NCBI GenBank assembly: GCA_041748175.1
Contig: JBGTDU010000041.1
Location: 1-10,583, forward strand
DNA length: 10,583 nucleotides
Direction of reading: 5' to 3'
Source: JAHEJB01 sp041748175
GTDB lineage: Bacteria; Bacteroidota; Rhodothermia; Rhodothermales; Rubricoccaceae
This document shows positions 1 to 6,982 of the stretch, piece by piece. The translations under genes were made by a program, and so were the position numbers. The notes under the pieces were generated by a model that saw nothing but the letters and a program-made list of their open reading frames with translations, had not been told where the DNA came from and searched no databases. Each line of letters opens with the position of its first letter. Positions within the stretch are counted from its first letter, which is position 1.

Positions 1-1
1 A

Positions 2-733
2 ACATGGAAAGGAAATGGCGACACGCTTTACGTCGTCGCGCCTTTCGGCGGAATGATTCCACAGCGTGTTGCCGTAGGTCACGTGGCCGTAGTCGAGTGG
101 CCGGAGAATCCGGGGATCGTCGAATTCGACGGCGCCACCAACGAGGTCAGCGTTTCATGGGGTGGCGGCTACCCTCTGGGGCGGTCGCCGTTGTTTCTTC
201 GGGTGTATCCGGACGCCTACGCTTTCCGGTTTTCCAAGGATTGCTTTGAACCGGCAGATGAAAGCATAAGCGTTGCTCCCGGCGAAAGTTTCTCAGCCGG
301 CCCTGCGTTGCGTCGCGCTCGAACGCCCAAACAATCGTTCGATGCCGGAACAATTGAACTCAATGGCATTGATGACGAGAACGCCAGAGCCGCGCGGACG
401 CTTCTGACGAGCGCTCTGAACACAAGCGGATGCGGAGGCGAACTGGAGCCGGAGGAGCAACAACGTGCAGAGTATTTTCTGGACTGTGCGCGAGCGCGTA
501 TAGAACTGGTCGAGTACGCTACATCTGAGAACCGTACGCCGGAACAGATTCAGGAGATGTTGAGCAGCTACGTCTCGATTCTGCGCCAGACCGAGAACTT
601 GCCTCCGGACGCGGCACAGGAGGGACTTCGGATCCAGGTTGAAAACCTGCACAAGCTCATGCCGGACTTCCCCTGGTTTGCTGAGATGTATCGCCTTTAT
701 GGCCCTGTCCCACGGCACACGCAACGACCGTAA
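2..733 (+). CDS. Unrecognised protein, 5' end cut off by the window
   Basis: The reading frame is open from base 2 to the TAA at 731-733. The first in-frame ATG is at 53, but the codons before it (T-W-K-G-N-G-D-T-L-Y-V-V-A-P-F-G-G) read like ordinary protein, so the true start probably lies outside the window and 53 is an internal methionine. Counting from the methionine at 53, the visible N-terminal half looks beta-rich, with glycine and aromatic residues (for example SWGGGYPLG). The last ~130 residues look helical and charged (EPEEQQRAEYF, TPEQIQEMLSSYVSIL), with two cysteines near residues 125 and 143. I recognise no family and no catalytic motif. Only 6 bases separate its stop from the first possible start of the PEGA/SUMF1 gene, which suggests one transcript and a role in the same envelope-related operon (inference). 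Confidence 0.75.
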   Translation, partial: TWKGNGDTLYVVAPFGGMIPQRVAVGHVAVVEWPENPGIVEFDGATNEVSVSWGGGYPLGRSPLFLRVYPDAYAFRFSKDCFEPADESISVAPGESFSAGPALRRARTPKQSFDAGTIELNGIDDENARAARTLLTSALNTSGCGGELEPEEQQRAEYFLDCARARIELVEYATSENRTPEQIQEMLSSYVSILRQTENLPPDAAQEGLRIQVENLHKLMPDFPWFAEMYRLYGPVPRHTQRP

Positions 734-739
734 TTCCTC

Positions 740-3133
740 ATGCTGGCCTTTCATTTCCAGAGCTGTCTTCCTGCTTGGGCCGCACGGGCGATGTCCGATG
801 GAAATGGGCGGGCAATTGTGCAGCTTGGAATTCTGATCACCCTCCTGTTTTTCCCAGGGCAAGCGGCGAATGCGCAGCAGGGTCAGATCTCATCCGTGGG
901 CGGCACCGTTGGCGTTTCCGTTTGGAGCGGACGAACTGCACTTGTCGGAGGATACTGTTATTCGCGAGCCCAGATAGACGGAGGCGTTTGGGCAAGAACC
1001 TTTGACGGCAGGGTAAGCTCGGCCTCCCCGGGTACGGCTATGTGCAGCGGTGCATGTTCGGCACCAGTTCCGTGCCGACGAGGCCAAAACGTTTGGATCG
1101 CGCTGGAAACTCCTACGCCGCTGCCAGACGGCACGCTTGAAATTCGCACCACGCCCAACAATGCCACTGTAAGAATAGGAGCAAGTACACCAGGAAGTAG
1201 AAACCTTAGGCTCGCTCCAGCTACCTACAATGTCCAAATTTCGGCATTGGGGTATGTCACCGAGCGCCACAATGTTGTGATACGATCGGGTAGGCCCACA
1301 TTACTTTCCGTTGTGCTCGAGCCTGGGAGAGGGCAAGTTTGTGCCGATGGGCGGCCACCTCCCTGCAGAGTACAGTCCGGCGTCACCTTTACAAGCGAAC
1401 TCGATAGCGTCGCCGTGAAGGTGGATGGTGAATTCCTCGGCACCACGCCGGTGACAGAGAGGCTGTCAGATGGAGCGCACCATGTGTCGTATGAGTTGGA
1501 AGGTTACTACGCCAGGGTGGATTCAATTGTCGTCCATCCTGATAGCGCCCGAACAATCGCGATTGGACTTGATAGAAAGCTCGGTGCTCTCGACGTCTTC
1601 ACCTATCCGGCTGGCGCCATCGTCTTTATAGGGGGCGACTCTGCGGCGACCCCCTACCATGCTCAGCTTCCCCTTGACCATTTAACCAACACACGCATAT
1701 ACCCCTACCAGATTCGTATGCCCGGCTACGAAACCGTGACTGGTCAAGTCCATGTTGATGCCATTTACGCCTACAATTCGGTCATTGATACCACGCTCAC
1801 ACCACTTGCCGGATGGATCCGGGCGCGCTCGGAGCCTATTGGCGCGGTTGTTCTTGTGGATAACGAGGAGATTGGTGTCGCGCCGCTCGATTTCCGCGTG
1901 GCACCGGACAGGTATGAGGTAACGATTCGAGGTGGTGCCAGCCGGACGGTCACCATTGTGGCGGGCGGTGACGAGCGCGTGGGCGAAGGGCCGGAGCCGG
2001 TTGATTTCGTTGTCCTACGCCCCGATCCGCCCAGGCCCGAACCCCCGCCTCCAACGCCACCGCAACGGCCACCAGAACCACCCGTAACGCCATTACCACC
2101 ATCGGGAACACCCGTTGACGAATTGATTGAAGCGGCCCGACGAGAAATCGAGCACGGGCGATATGACCAAGCCTACGCACTCTATCTGCAGGCTCAAAGC
2201 AGTAATCCTGGCAGTCTCGAAATTGCGAGGCTCATTGGTAGGCTCCATGCTGCACTTGATCAGGTTCGGCGCCTGACGGAACAGCAACTTGAAACCCGCA
2301 GCAACCTCCATGCGAGCATGTACCAGGACGCCGACACTGGGAAGTGTGACGACTTCAGATCATCCAGCCAACGACTCTCACAATTGGTGACGAATGACCC
2401 CGCAACCTACGAGTTGGTTCGGCGAGCGTGCGCCGACAGGATCAATCCCGGCGCAGGCCCAACAATTGACCTTGTCTACATTTATGGCTCAACAGAATAC
2501 CAGACCGGTAATCCGGCGGTGGAGAACGTGGATGATCCACCATATGTGGGCTTCCTGCTATCAGCGACCGAGATCACGAACACCCAGTTTGCTCGATTCC
2601 TGCACGAAAACCGCGAACTTGGAATTCGTGACGCGAACGGGAAGCGGATGGTTGTTCGAGAACTTCGGGGGATTGAAGACGACCGCAGAGAAGGCTGGAG
2701 AGCTGTGCCAGGCCTGGAGGATTTGCCCGCCGTGGACGCCACTTGGTATGGCGCGAATGCCTACGCAGAATGGGCAGGCGGTAGACTCCCCCGCGTCTCA
2801 GAATGGCAATGGGCATTCGCGATCGGTTCGTCAGAAGCTGAAGGGCCACGCGAAGGCAATTGCGAAGGCACGCTCGGCAATGACCGGTGGGAGAATGAAG
2901 TTGCGCCCGTACACCGATTCGCCCCCGATGGCCTGGGGTTGCATGACATGGCCGGCAATGCCTGGGAATGGGCCGACTATGAGCTGGCTGACAACGGAAA
3001 CAAGCGCCGAACAATTCTTGGGGGGTCATTCCGAACACGCCCAGGCACGTGTTTCCAAGATGCCTCGGGAGAGGTGGATGCCGACAGCAATAACACGGAG
3101 ATCGGATTTCGACTCTTGATTCCCCTTGATTAG
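740..3133 (+). CDS. Secreted PEGA-repeat protein with C-terminal SUMF1/FGE-like domain
   Basis: Residues ~27-46 form a signal peptide (hydrophobic ILITLLFF, then a likely ANA|QQ cut). The ATG at 791 (residue 18) gives a more ordinary signal length and may be the true start; neither ATG has a strong ribosome binding site. In order: a cysteine-containing region (C73, C102, C106, C112); four PEGA-like beta repeats (~131-195, 213-279, 281-357, 358-428) with typical signatures such as VDGEFLGTTPV and VDNEEIGVAPLDF; a proline-rich linker (~428-457); a TPR-like helical segment (~458-515); and a formylglycine-generating-enzyme-like domain (~575-797) with RLPRVSEWQWAF, GLHDMAGNAWEW, GGSF and GFR. True FGE uses two nearby cysteines. 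Here C771 fits the first, but the second position is a serine, so oxidase activity is unlikely and a binding or structural role is more plausible (inference). The protein is probably periplasmic or cell-surface. It sits 21 bases before the next gene. Confidence 0.88.
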   Translation: MLAFHFQSCLPAWAARAMSDGNGRAIVQLGILITLLFFPGQAANAQQGQISSVGGTVGVSVWSGRTALVGGYCYSRAQIDGGVWARTFDGRVSSASPGTAMCSGACSAPVPCRRGQNVWIALETPTPLPDGTLEIRTTPNNATVRIGASTPGSRNLRLAPATYNVQISALGYVTERHNVVIRSGRPTLLSVVLEPGRGQVCADGRPPPCRVQSGVTFTSELDSVAVKVDGEFLGTTPVTERLSDGAHHVSYELEGYYARVDSIVVHPDSARTIAIGLDRKLGALDVFTYPAGAIVFIGGDSAATPYHAQLPLDHLTNTRIYPYQIRMPGYETVTGQVHVDAIYAYNSVIDTTLTPLAGWIRARSEPIGAVVLVDNEEIGVAPLDFRVAPDRYEVTIRGGASRTVTIVAGGDERVGEGPEPVDFVVLRPDPPRPEPPPPTPPQRPPEPPVTPLPPSGTPVDELIEAARREIEHGRYDQAYALYLQAQSSNPGSLEIARLIGRLHAALDQVRRLTEQQLETRSNLHASMYQDADTGKCDDFRSSSQRLSQLVTNDPATYELVRRACADRINPGAGPTIDLVYIYGSTEYQTGNPAVENVDDPPYVGFLLSATEITNTQFARFLHENRELGIRDANGKRMVVRELRGIEDDRREGWRAVPGLEDLPAVDATWYGANAYAEWAGGRLPRVSEWQWAFAIGSSEAEGPREGNCEGTLGNDRWENEVAPVHRFAPDGLGLHDMAGNAWEWADYELADNGNKRRTILGGSFRTRPGTCFQDASGEVDADSNNTEIGFRLLIPLD

Positions 3134-3154
3134 CACATGCAGCCCAATTGAACC

Positions 3155-3712
3155 ATGAGCGCTTTTCTCACATGCCGCGAGTGCAACAAGGTTGTAACGC
3201 GGGATACAAAGTTCTGCCCCTACTGCGGCGCGAAGGAACCGGCGAGGGAGCCCGAAAAACTTCAGCCATTGACGACAGTGCCGAAGGCATCTCCTCCGCC
3301 CGCGCAGACAAATATGCCGGTTGCTGCACCACCACCCATGGAGCTTGCGGGCGACGATACCACCAAACGGATTCAGGTCAGGTATCTGGATGCGTATCGC
3401 GTGACCGCGACGCTTGTGTATATAGGAAGCGTCCTGAAAGTCGTGGGCATCACGCTAGGCCTGATTGGGTTGGCCCTTACCCTCTCATCTGCAAACGATG
3501 GCTACAGAACAGATGAAGCAGCACTGCTAGTGGGAGGCGCAGGATCGGTATTCGTCTTCACTGCCTTCTTTGTCCTTGGCGTCATCATTAGCGCGCTCGC
3601 TCAGGTTCTCCGTGCCGGACTCGACCAGGCCGTCCATTCCTCGCCTTTCCTGGATGATGATCAACGGTTGGTAGCCATGGGAATTCGAACATCCAAATCC
3701 TCGTCGCTATGA
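3155..3712 (+). CDS. Zinc-ribbon protein with two transmembrane segments
   Basis: A 185-residue protein. The N-terminus carries a four-cysteine zinc ribbon, C7-x2-C10 and C21-x2-C24 (FCPYCG), which should be cytoplasmic. A proline-rich low-complexity linker follows (~40-65). Two hydrophobic stretches, ~83-110 and ~123-150, form a probable membrane hairpin with a short loop between them, and a short polar tail follows. Small zinc-ribbon membrane proteins of this layout are widespread but mostly uncharacterised. The zinc ribbon closely resembles that of the gene at 5080, which has the same cysteine spacing. Its stop overlaps the start of the next gene (ATGA at 3709-3712), so the two are probably translationally coupled. 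It may be an inner-membrane component of the assembly suggested by its neighbours (inference). Confidence 0.82.
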   Translation: MSAFLTCRECNKVVTRDTKFCPYCGAKEPAREPEKLQPLTTVPKASPPPAQTNMPVAAPPPMELAGDDTTKRIQVRYLDAYRVTATLVYIGSVLKVVGITLGLIGLALTLSSANDGYRTDEAALLVGGAGSVFVFTAFFVLGVIISALAQVLRAGLDQAVHSSPFLDDDQRLVAMGIRTSKSSSL

Positions 3713-5022
3713 AACGCTGCCCAGCCTGCGCCCGAACTTTCTCCGGTGGCTTCAACTTCTGCACGGACGATGGCTCCACGCTCGTGGACACCGAGCCGAC
3801 CGTGCCTGTCAAGGAACTCGCTCCTGAGAAGGTCCCGGAGAGGCCGCTGCCAACTCCTGAGACTTCTCATTCACATCGCAGTCGCTCCTCACAACGCCCT
3901 CGAGTTTCCGATCCAGGGCCTCAAGTTTCAAATAACTCCGCCAGTGACGCTCACGACAAGACGACAAAGCTCCGTATCATGATCGGAGCAATGGTCATGA
4001 TCGGGATTGTCTTGATCGTACTGCTTGCACTTGCCATATCCGGCGGCTTCCGTCCGGGTTCGGACACGGCGTCAGAGAGTTCTGATGTGCTGATCGACGA
4101 AGACGAGTCGTCTGAAACTTTCCCGGAAGAAAGTCCTCTGCTATTCAGCGATGATTTAGACAATCGCGTCATCGCTTTCTTTGACCGCTGGAAGTCCACG
4201 GGCGAAGCGACGGACCAGGAGTGGGCTTCCATTGCTGGAATCGCGGCGGTCGTATCCGACCACCTCCCAACCGATACCCATGCACATGCGCGCCATGAGT
4301 ATGCACGGGGACAGGTGGATCAGCGTCGAGGGGAATATGATCGCGCGGACAGTTGGTACGCCACTGCGTCCAATTCCTGGCCCGGGTGGGAGTTGCCCAT
4401 CAACGGGCAAGGCACGCTCGCGGCCCGGCGTCGGGATTTCGCGGAGGCTGCGCGATTTTATCGGGCCGCAATCGCAACAGACCCGAGCTGGCTCTTCCCT
4501 CGCACCAACCTGATCGGGGCGCTGATCAATCTGAACCGGTTCAACGAGGTAGAGTCTGAGGCGCGGCAAGCTCTTGCCACACATCCGAATAGCGCGTATG
4601 CACACTACGCACTTGCGATAGCGCACGGCAGGGCAAACCGTCTTCCCGATGCCATCTCCGAAGCTGAAATCGCGCTTCGTCTCGATCCGAACGGCTCATC
4701 GGGTTTTAACCCGACGAGCCTGAGAGAGGCCATATCCACCTGGCGGGGAGGCCCAGCCCCTGTCGATAGCCCTCCGACGACCACCGAGCGGGGTTACCCA
4801 AGAACGATGCGTGTAGACGCTCCGGACGACGGGTTTCTCGCGCTTCGCTCTGCCCCATCCGTATCCAATGGCAATAGACTTGCAAATATCCCCCACGGCA
4901 CCACCATCAGCCTTAGAAGTTGCAGCGACCGTGTCCTCAGCATCGAGGGTGAACTCGGCCACTGGTGCCGAACGACCTACGCTGGACGCAGCGGTTGGGT
5001 GTTCGACGGATTCTTGCGATGA
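3709..5022 (+). CDS. Zinc-ribbon / single-TM / TPR / SH3-like protein (paralogue 1)
   Basis: A 437-residue protein. It begins with a zinc-ribbon-like motif C4-x2-C7 ... C18-T-D-D-G. This is the common variant in which an aspartate replaces the fourth cysteine. A disordered Pro/Ser/Arg-rich linker leads to one membrane segment (~90-110), then an acidic serine-rich stretch (~113-147). TPR repeats cover ~148-330; NSAYAHYALAIAHGRAN and DAISEAEIALRLDPNG are clear TPR helices. The last ~70 residues (from ~367) are SH3-like, with LRSAPS, HWCRTTY and GRSGWVFDGFL. Expected topology is zinc ribbon inside and TPR plus SH3 outside; two cysteines in the SH3 part (RSC, HWC) could form a disulfide there. 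It is a paralogue of the protein encoded at 5080 along most of its length. Bacterial SH3 domains often bind peptidoglycan or cell-wall partners (family knowledge), but the ligand here is unknown. Confidence 0.85.
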   Translation: MKRCPACARTFSGGFNFCTDDGSTLVDTEPTVPVKELAPEKVPERPLPTPETSHSHRSRSSQRPRVSDPGPQVSNNSASDAHDKTTKLRIMIGAMVMIGIVLIVLLALAISGGFRPGSDTASESSDVLIDEDESSETFPEESPLLFSDDLDNRVIAFFDRWKSTGEATDQEWASIAGIAAVVSDHLPTDTHAHARHEYARGQVDQRRGEYDRADSWYATASNSWPGWELPINGQGTLAARRRDFAEAARFYRAAIATDPSWLFPRTNLIGALINLNRFNEVESEARQALATHPNSAYAHYALAIAHGRANRLPDAISEAEIALRLDPNGSSGFNPTSLREAISTWRGGPAPVDSPPTTTERGYPRTMRVDAPDDGFLALRSAPSVSNGNRLANIPHGTTISLRSCSDRVLSIEGELGHWCRTTYAGRSGWVFDGFLR

Positions 5023-5079
5023 CTCCTTTTTCCGATCCACCGAACGACGCCTCCCTTTGAACCAACCCGGCACGAAAAC

Positions 5080-6375
5080 ATGGCGACTACAACCACCTGC
5101 AAAACGTGCCTGAACACTGTCGCTTCTGGAGCAGGTTTTTGCCCGTACTGCGGTAGCGGCGTATCTAATAGCAAAGAACGACCGTCTGGACCTCAAGTCG
5201 TGGCAGACCGGTCAGGCCAGGTTCCTTCAGGGGCGGCGGAGAGAGACGAAACAAGCTGGAATGATCAACGAGTTCAAAAACAAAGCGTCCTTCGCGCATC
5301 ATCGCGTAACCCACAAAATCGGCTGCAACGTCAGAAACAACTCGTTTGGGGGATGATCTCCGTCATCGGGGCAGTGGTGATACTGGGAGTACTTGTTCTG
5401 ATTCAAAGCCAGCATCGGAACTCGGAGCCACCCGTGCCTGAATTGGTGGTGCGGGTCATGGAACACCCGAAGACTTGGACTACGACTACTCCTCGCAACA
5501 GCGTGGCCCAGTCAGATGCACGTGTCCAACTGAACCAGCGGATCGCGTCTTTCTACACCGACTGGGAGCGAAATCCTGAGGCAACAGTGGCGGATTGGAT
5601 CCAGATTGCCGTCGCAACGACCGACCTATCCACCCTGGAGACGGAGAGCAACGAGGCCACTGCACGCAGAGCCTATTCCTACGCGCAGGTGGCATTGGAA
5701 GAAGGTGATCTTGAGACCGCCGATCAATGGTTCACCAGAGCTTCAGGTCACTTGCCGGAATGGCCCTATCCGCTAAATGGCCGAGGCGAAATCGCCGCGC
5801 GTCGAGGAGCCTCCGAGTCCGCGGCTCGATTCTTCAGAGCGGCTCTCAATCTCAACCCTGATTGGCTAACACCACGATCAAATCTCGTGAGAGCTTTGCT
5901 GAATATGAACCGATTCAGCGAGGCAGAGAGCGAATCCCGTCAATTACTGGCTCGAAACGCGAACAGTGCCTACGCCCACTACGCGCTTGCGATGGTCTTC
6001 GGCCAGCTAAACAAACCCGCCGACGCCATCCGATCCGCCGAGGAGGCGCTGAGGTTGGACCATGACGGTAGCTCCGGTTTTGATCCCGATCAGCTTCGAA
6101 CGGCCATCTCGTGGTGGCAGGGCATGATCGAGAGGGAGAGGAGTGGAAACGCCGTCACGGCTTCAACAGGCCGCGTCGCGTCTCCGGATGCGTACGCCGA
6201 ACTCCGTACGGACCCAGGTGGAGGGGCTGAAGTCCTGAGGATCCCACAAAACGCGGAAATAACGCTCCAAAATTGTCAAAACGGCGTCGTAAGTCTTCGG
6301 GGCGAACAGGGTAACTGGTGCCAGACATCCTACCGGGGACAAACTGGCTGGGTATTCAGCGGATTCGTGAAATAG
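5080..6375 (+). CDS. Zinc-ribbon / single-TM / TPR / SH3-like protein (paralogue 2)
   Basis: A 431-residue tandem paralogue of the preceding gene, with the same domain order. The zinc ribbon is complete (C7, C10, C21, C24), unlike the three-cysteine version next door. A polar linker follows, then a membrane segment at ~88-110 (MISVIGAVVILGVLVLI). TPRs run over ~145-345; GEIAARRGASESAARFFRAA and NSAYAHYALAMVFGQLNKP align by eye with paralogue 1. The SH3-like end starts near 367, with the same cysteine pair (QNC, NWC) and the closing GQTGWVFSGFVK. The gap to paralogue 1 is 57 bases with no obvious terminator. I see no strong Shine-Dalgarno, but the ATG at 5080 directly precedes the conserved zinc ribbon and is therefore a firm start. 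The pair may form a hetero-oligomer or serve different partners (inference). Confidence 0.86.
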   Translation: MATTTTCKTCLNTVASGAGFCPYCGSGVSNSKERPSGPQVVADRSGQVPSGAAERDETSWNDQRVQKQSVLRASSRNPQNRLQRQKQLVWGMISVIGAVVILGVLVLIQSQHRNSEPPVPELVVRVMEHPKTWTTTTPRNSVAQSDARVQLNQRIASFYTDWERNPEATVADWIQIAVATTDLSTLETESNEATARRAYSYAQVALEEGDLETADQWFTRASGHLPEWPYPLNGRGEIAARRGASESAARFFRAALNLNPDWLTPRSNLVRALLNMNRFSEAESESRQLLARNANSAYAHYALAMVFGQLNKPADAIRSAEEALRLDHDGSSGFDPDQLRTAISWWQGMIERERSGNAVTASTGRVASPDAYAELRTDPGGGAEVLRIPQNAEITLQNCQNGVVSLRGEQGNWCQTSYRGQTGWVFSGFVK

Positions 6376-6387
6376 CCAGGGATCGAA

Positions 6388-6873
6388 ATGAACACTCGCT
6401 CTCGTTGCGAAGAAGGCCGCGTGGTATGGATCCTTCCAATGCTCTTTCTGGCATGTACCCATCTGATCAGCTGCGGAACGATCAAGGAGATGACCAATAC
6501 GGCGGTTTACGACGTTCGAGAACTACGTTCCCCTACGTCGCTGCCTGCACCGCCCCAACAAACGTTTACGGGCTCGCTCAGCCTGATCGATCAGCAACTC
6601 CCAACGCACGAGTACCTGGACGAGTACAGAATCGTTGCCCGAAAAGGCCAGGTCCTGATCGTGCAGATGCAAGCCATCGCATTCGATCCGTACGTCATCG
6701 CAATTGCCCCATCAGGGTACCAGTTGGAGAACGACGAGCATCAGAACAGCCAGATTACGGCTGCGATAGAATGGGAGCTCTCGGAGGATGGGGAGTATCG
6801 CATTATCGCGACATCGGATGAGGCCCGGCAACGCGGGCAATACACGCTGAACGTCAGGCTGATTGATCCCTAA
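6388..6873 (+). CDS. Small lipoprotein with PPC-like beta domain
   Basis: A 161-residue protein. An AGGGA ribosome binding site (6378-6382) lies 5 bases before the ATG. The N-terminus has a positively charged start, a hydrophobic core (VVWILPMLFLAC) and a lipobox L-I-S-C with C29 as the lipidated cysteine; C23 is a poorer alternative because phenylalanine lies at -3. After a short linker, residues ~55-160 look like a beta-sandwich of the bacterial pre-peptidase C-terminal (PPC) type: FTGSLS, DEYRIVARKGQVLIVQM, then GEYRIIATSDEARQRGQYTL. PPC-type domains usually decorate secreted or surface proteins and may help binding or stability (family knowledge). It is the last gene of the left cluster, 12 bases after paralogue 2, so probably the membrane-anchored extracytoplasmic member of that group. 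Confidence 0.8.
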   Translation: MNTRSRCEEGRVVWILPMLFLACTHLISCGTIKEMTNTAVYDVRELRSPTSLPAPPQQTFTGSLSLIDQQLPTHEYLDEYRIVARKGQVLIVQMQAIAFDPYVIAIAPSGYQLENDEHQNSQITAAIEWELSEDGEYRIIATSDEARQRGQYTLNVRLIDP

Positions 6874-6982
6874 GACAGGCATTGGCGGTTCGATTGCCGC
6901 TTAGGCGCCTACCAAACCACCGGCGGCGCTTGGGGTACTTTCAAACGTTCGCCGTTTTGTTCAGTCACGCCAACCACGTTGC
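6874..6982. other. Intergenic spacer before hsdM
   Basis: A 109-base gap between the lipoprotein gene and hsdM. Weak GC-rich inverted matches (around GGCGG...GCCGC, and the palindrome AGGCGCCT) are present, but none is followed by a T tract, so I do not call a terminator. An AT-richer patch around 6935-6965 could hold the hsdM promoter, but no convincing -35/-10 pair is visible. No clear Shine-Dalgarno precedes the hsdM ATG. Confidence 0.4.

Noticed and set aside
4..249. 81-codon + frame at the left edge
   Set aside because: It is arginine-rich and out of frame with the better-supported partial gene that is open from base 2.
293..862. Minus-strand frame of 189 codons across the first two genes
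   Set aside because: It covers both genes in antisense, has no recognisable motif, and conflicts with the consistent + strand layout.
2394..3119. Alternative + frame of 241 codons inside the PEGA-SUMF1 gene
   Set aside because: The overlapping frame carries the conserved SUMF1 motifs, whereas this one reads as low-quality sequence rich in Pro, Arg and Trp.
2462..3133. Variable protein of a diversity-generating retroelement
   Set aside because: The SUMF1/C-type-lectin-like fold is used by such proteins, but no reverse transcriptase or template repeat is visible in the window.
6874..6982. Terminator or promoter between the lipoprotein gene and hsdM
   Set aside because: The inverted matches are only about 4 bases without a T tract, and no convincing promoter boxes were found.
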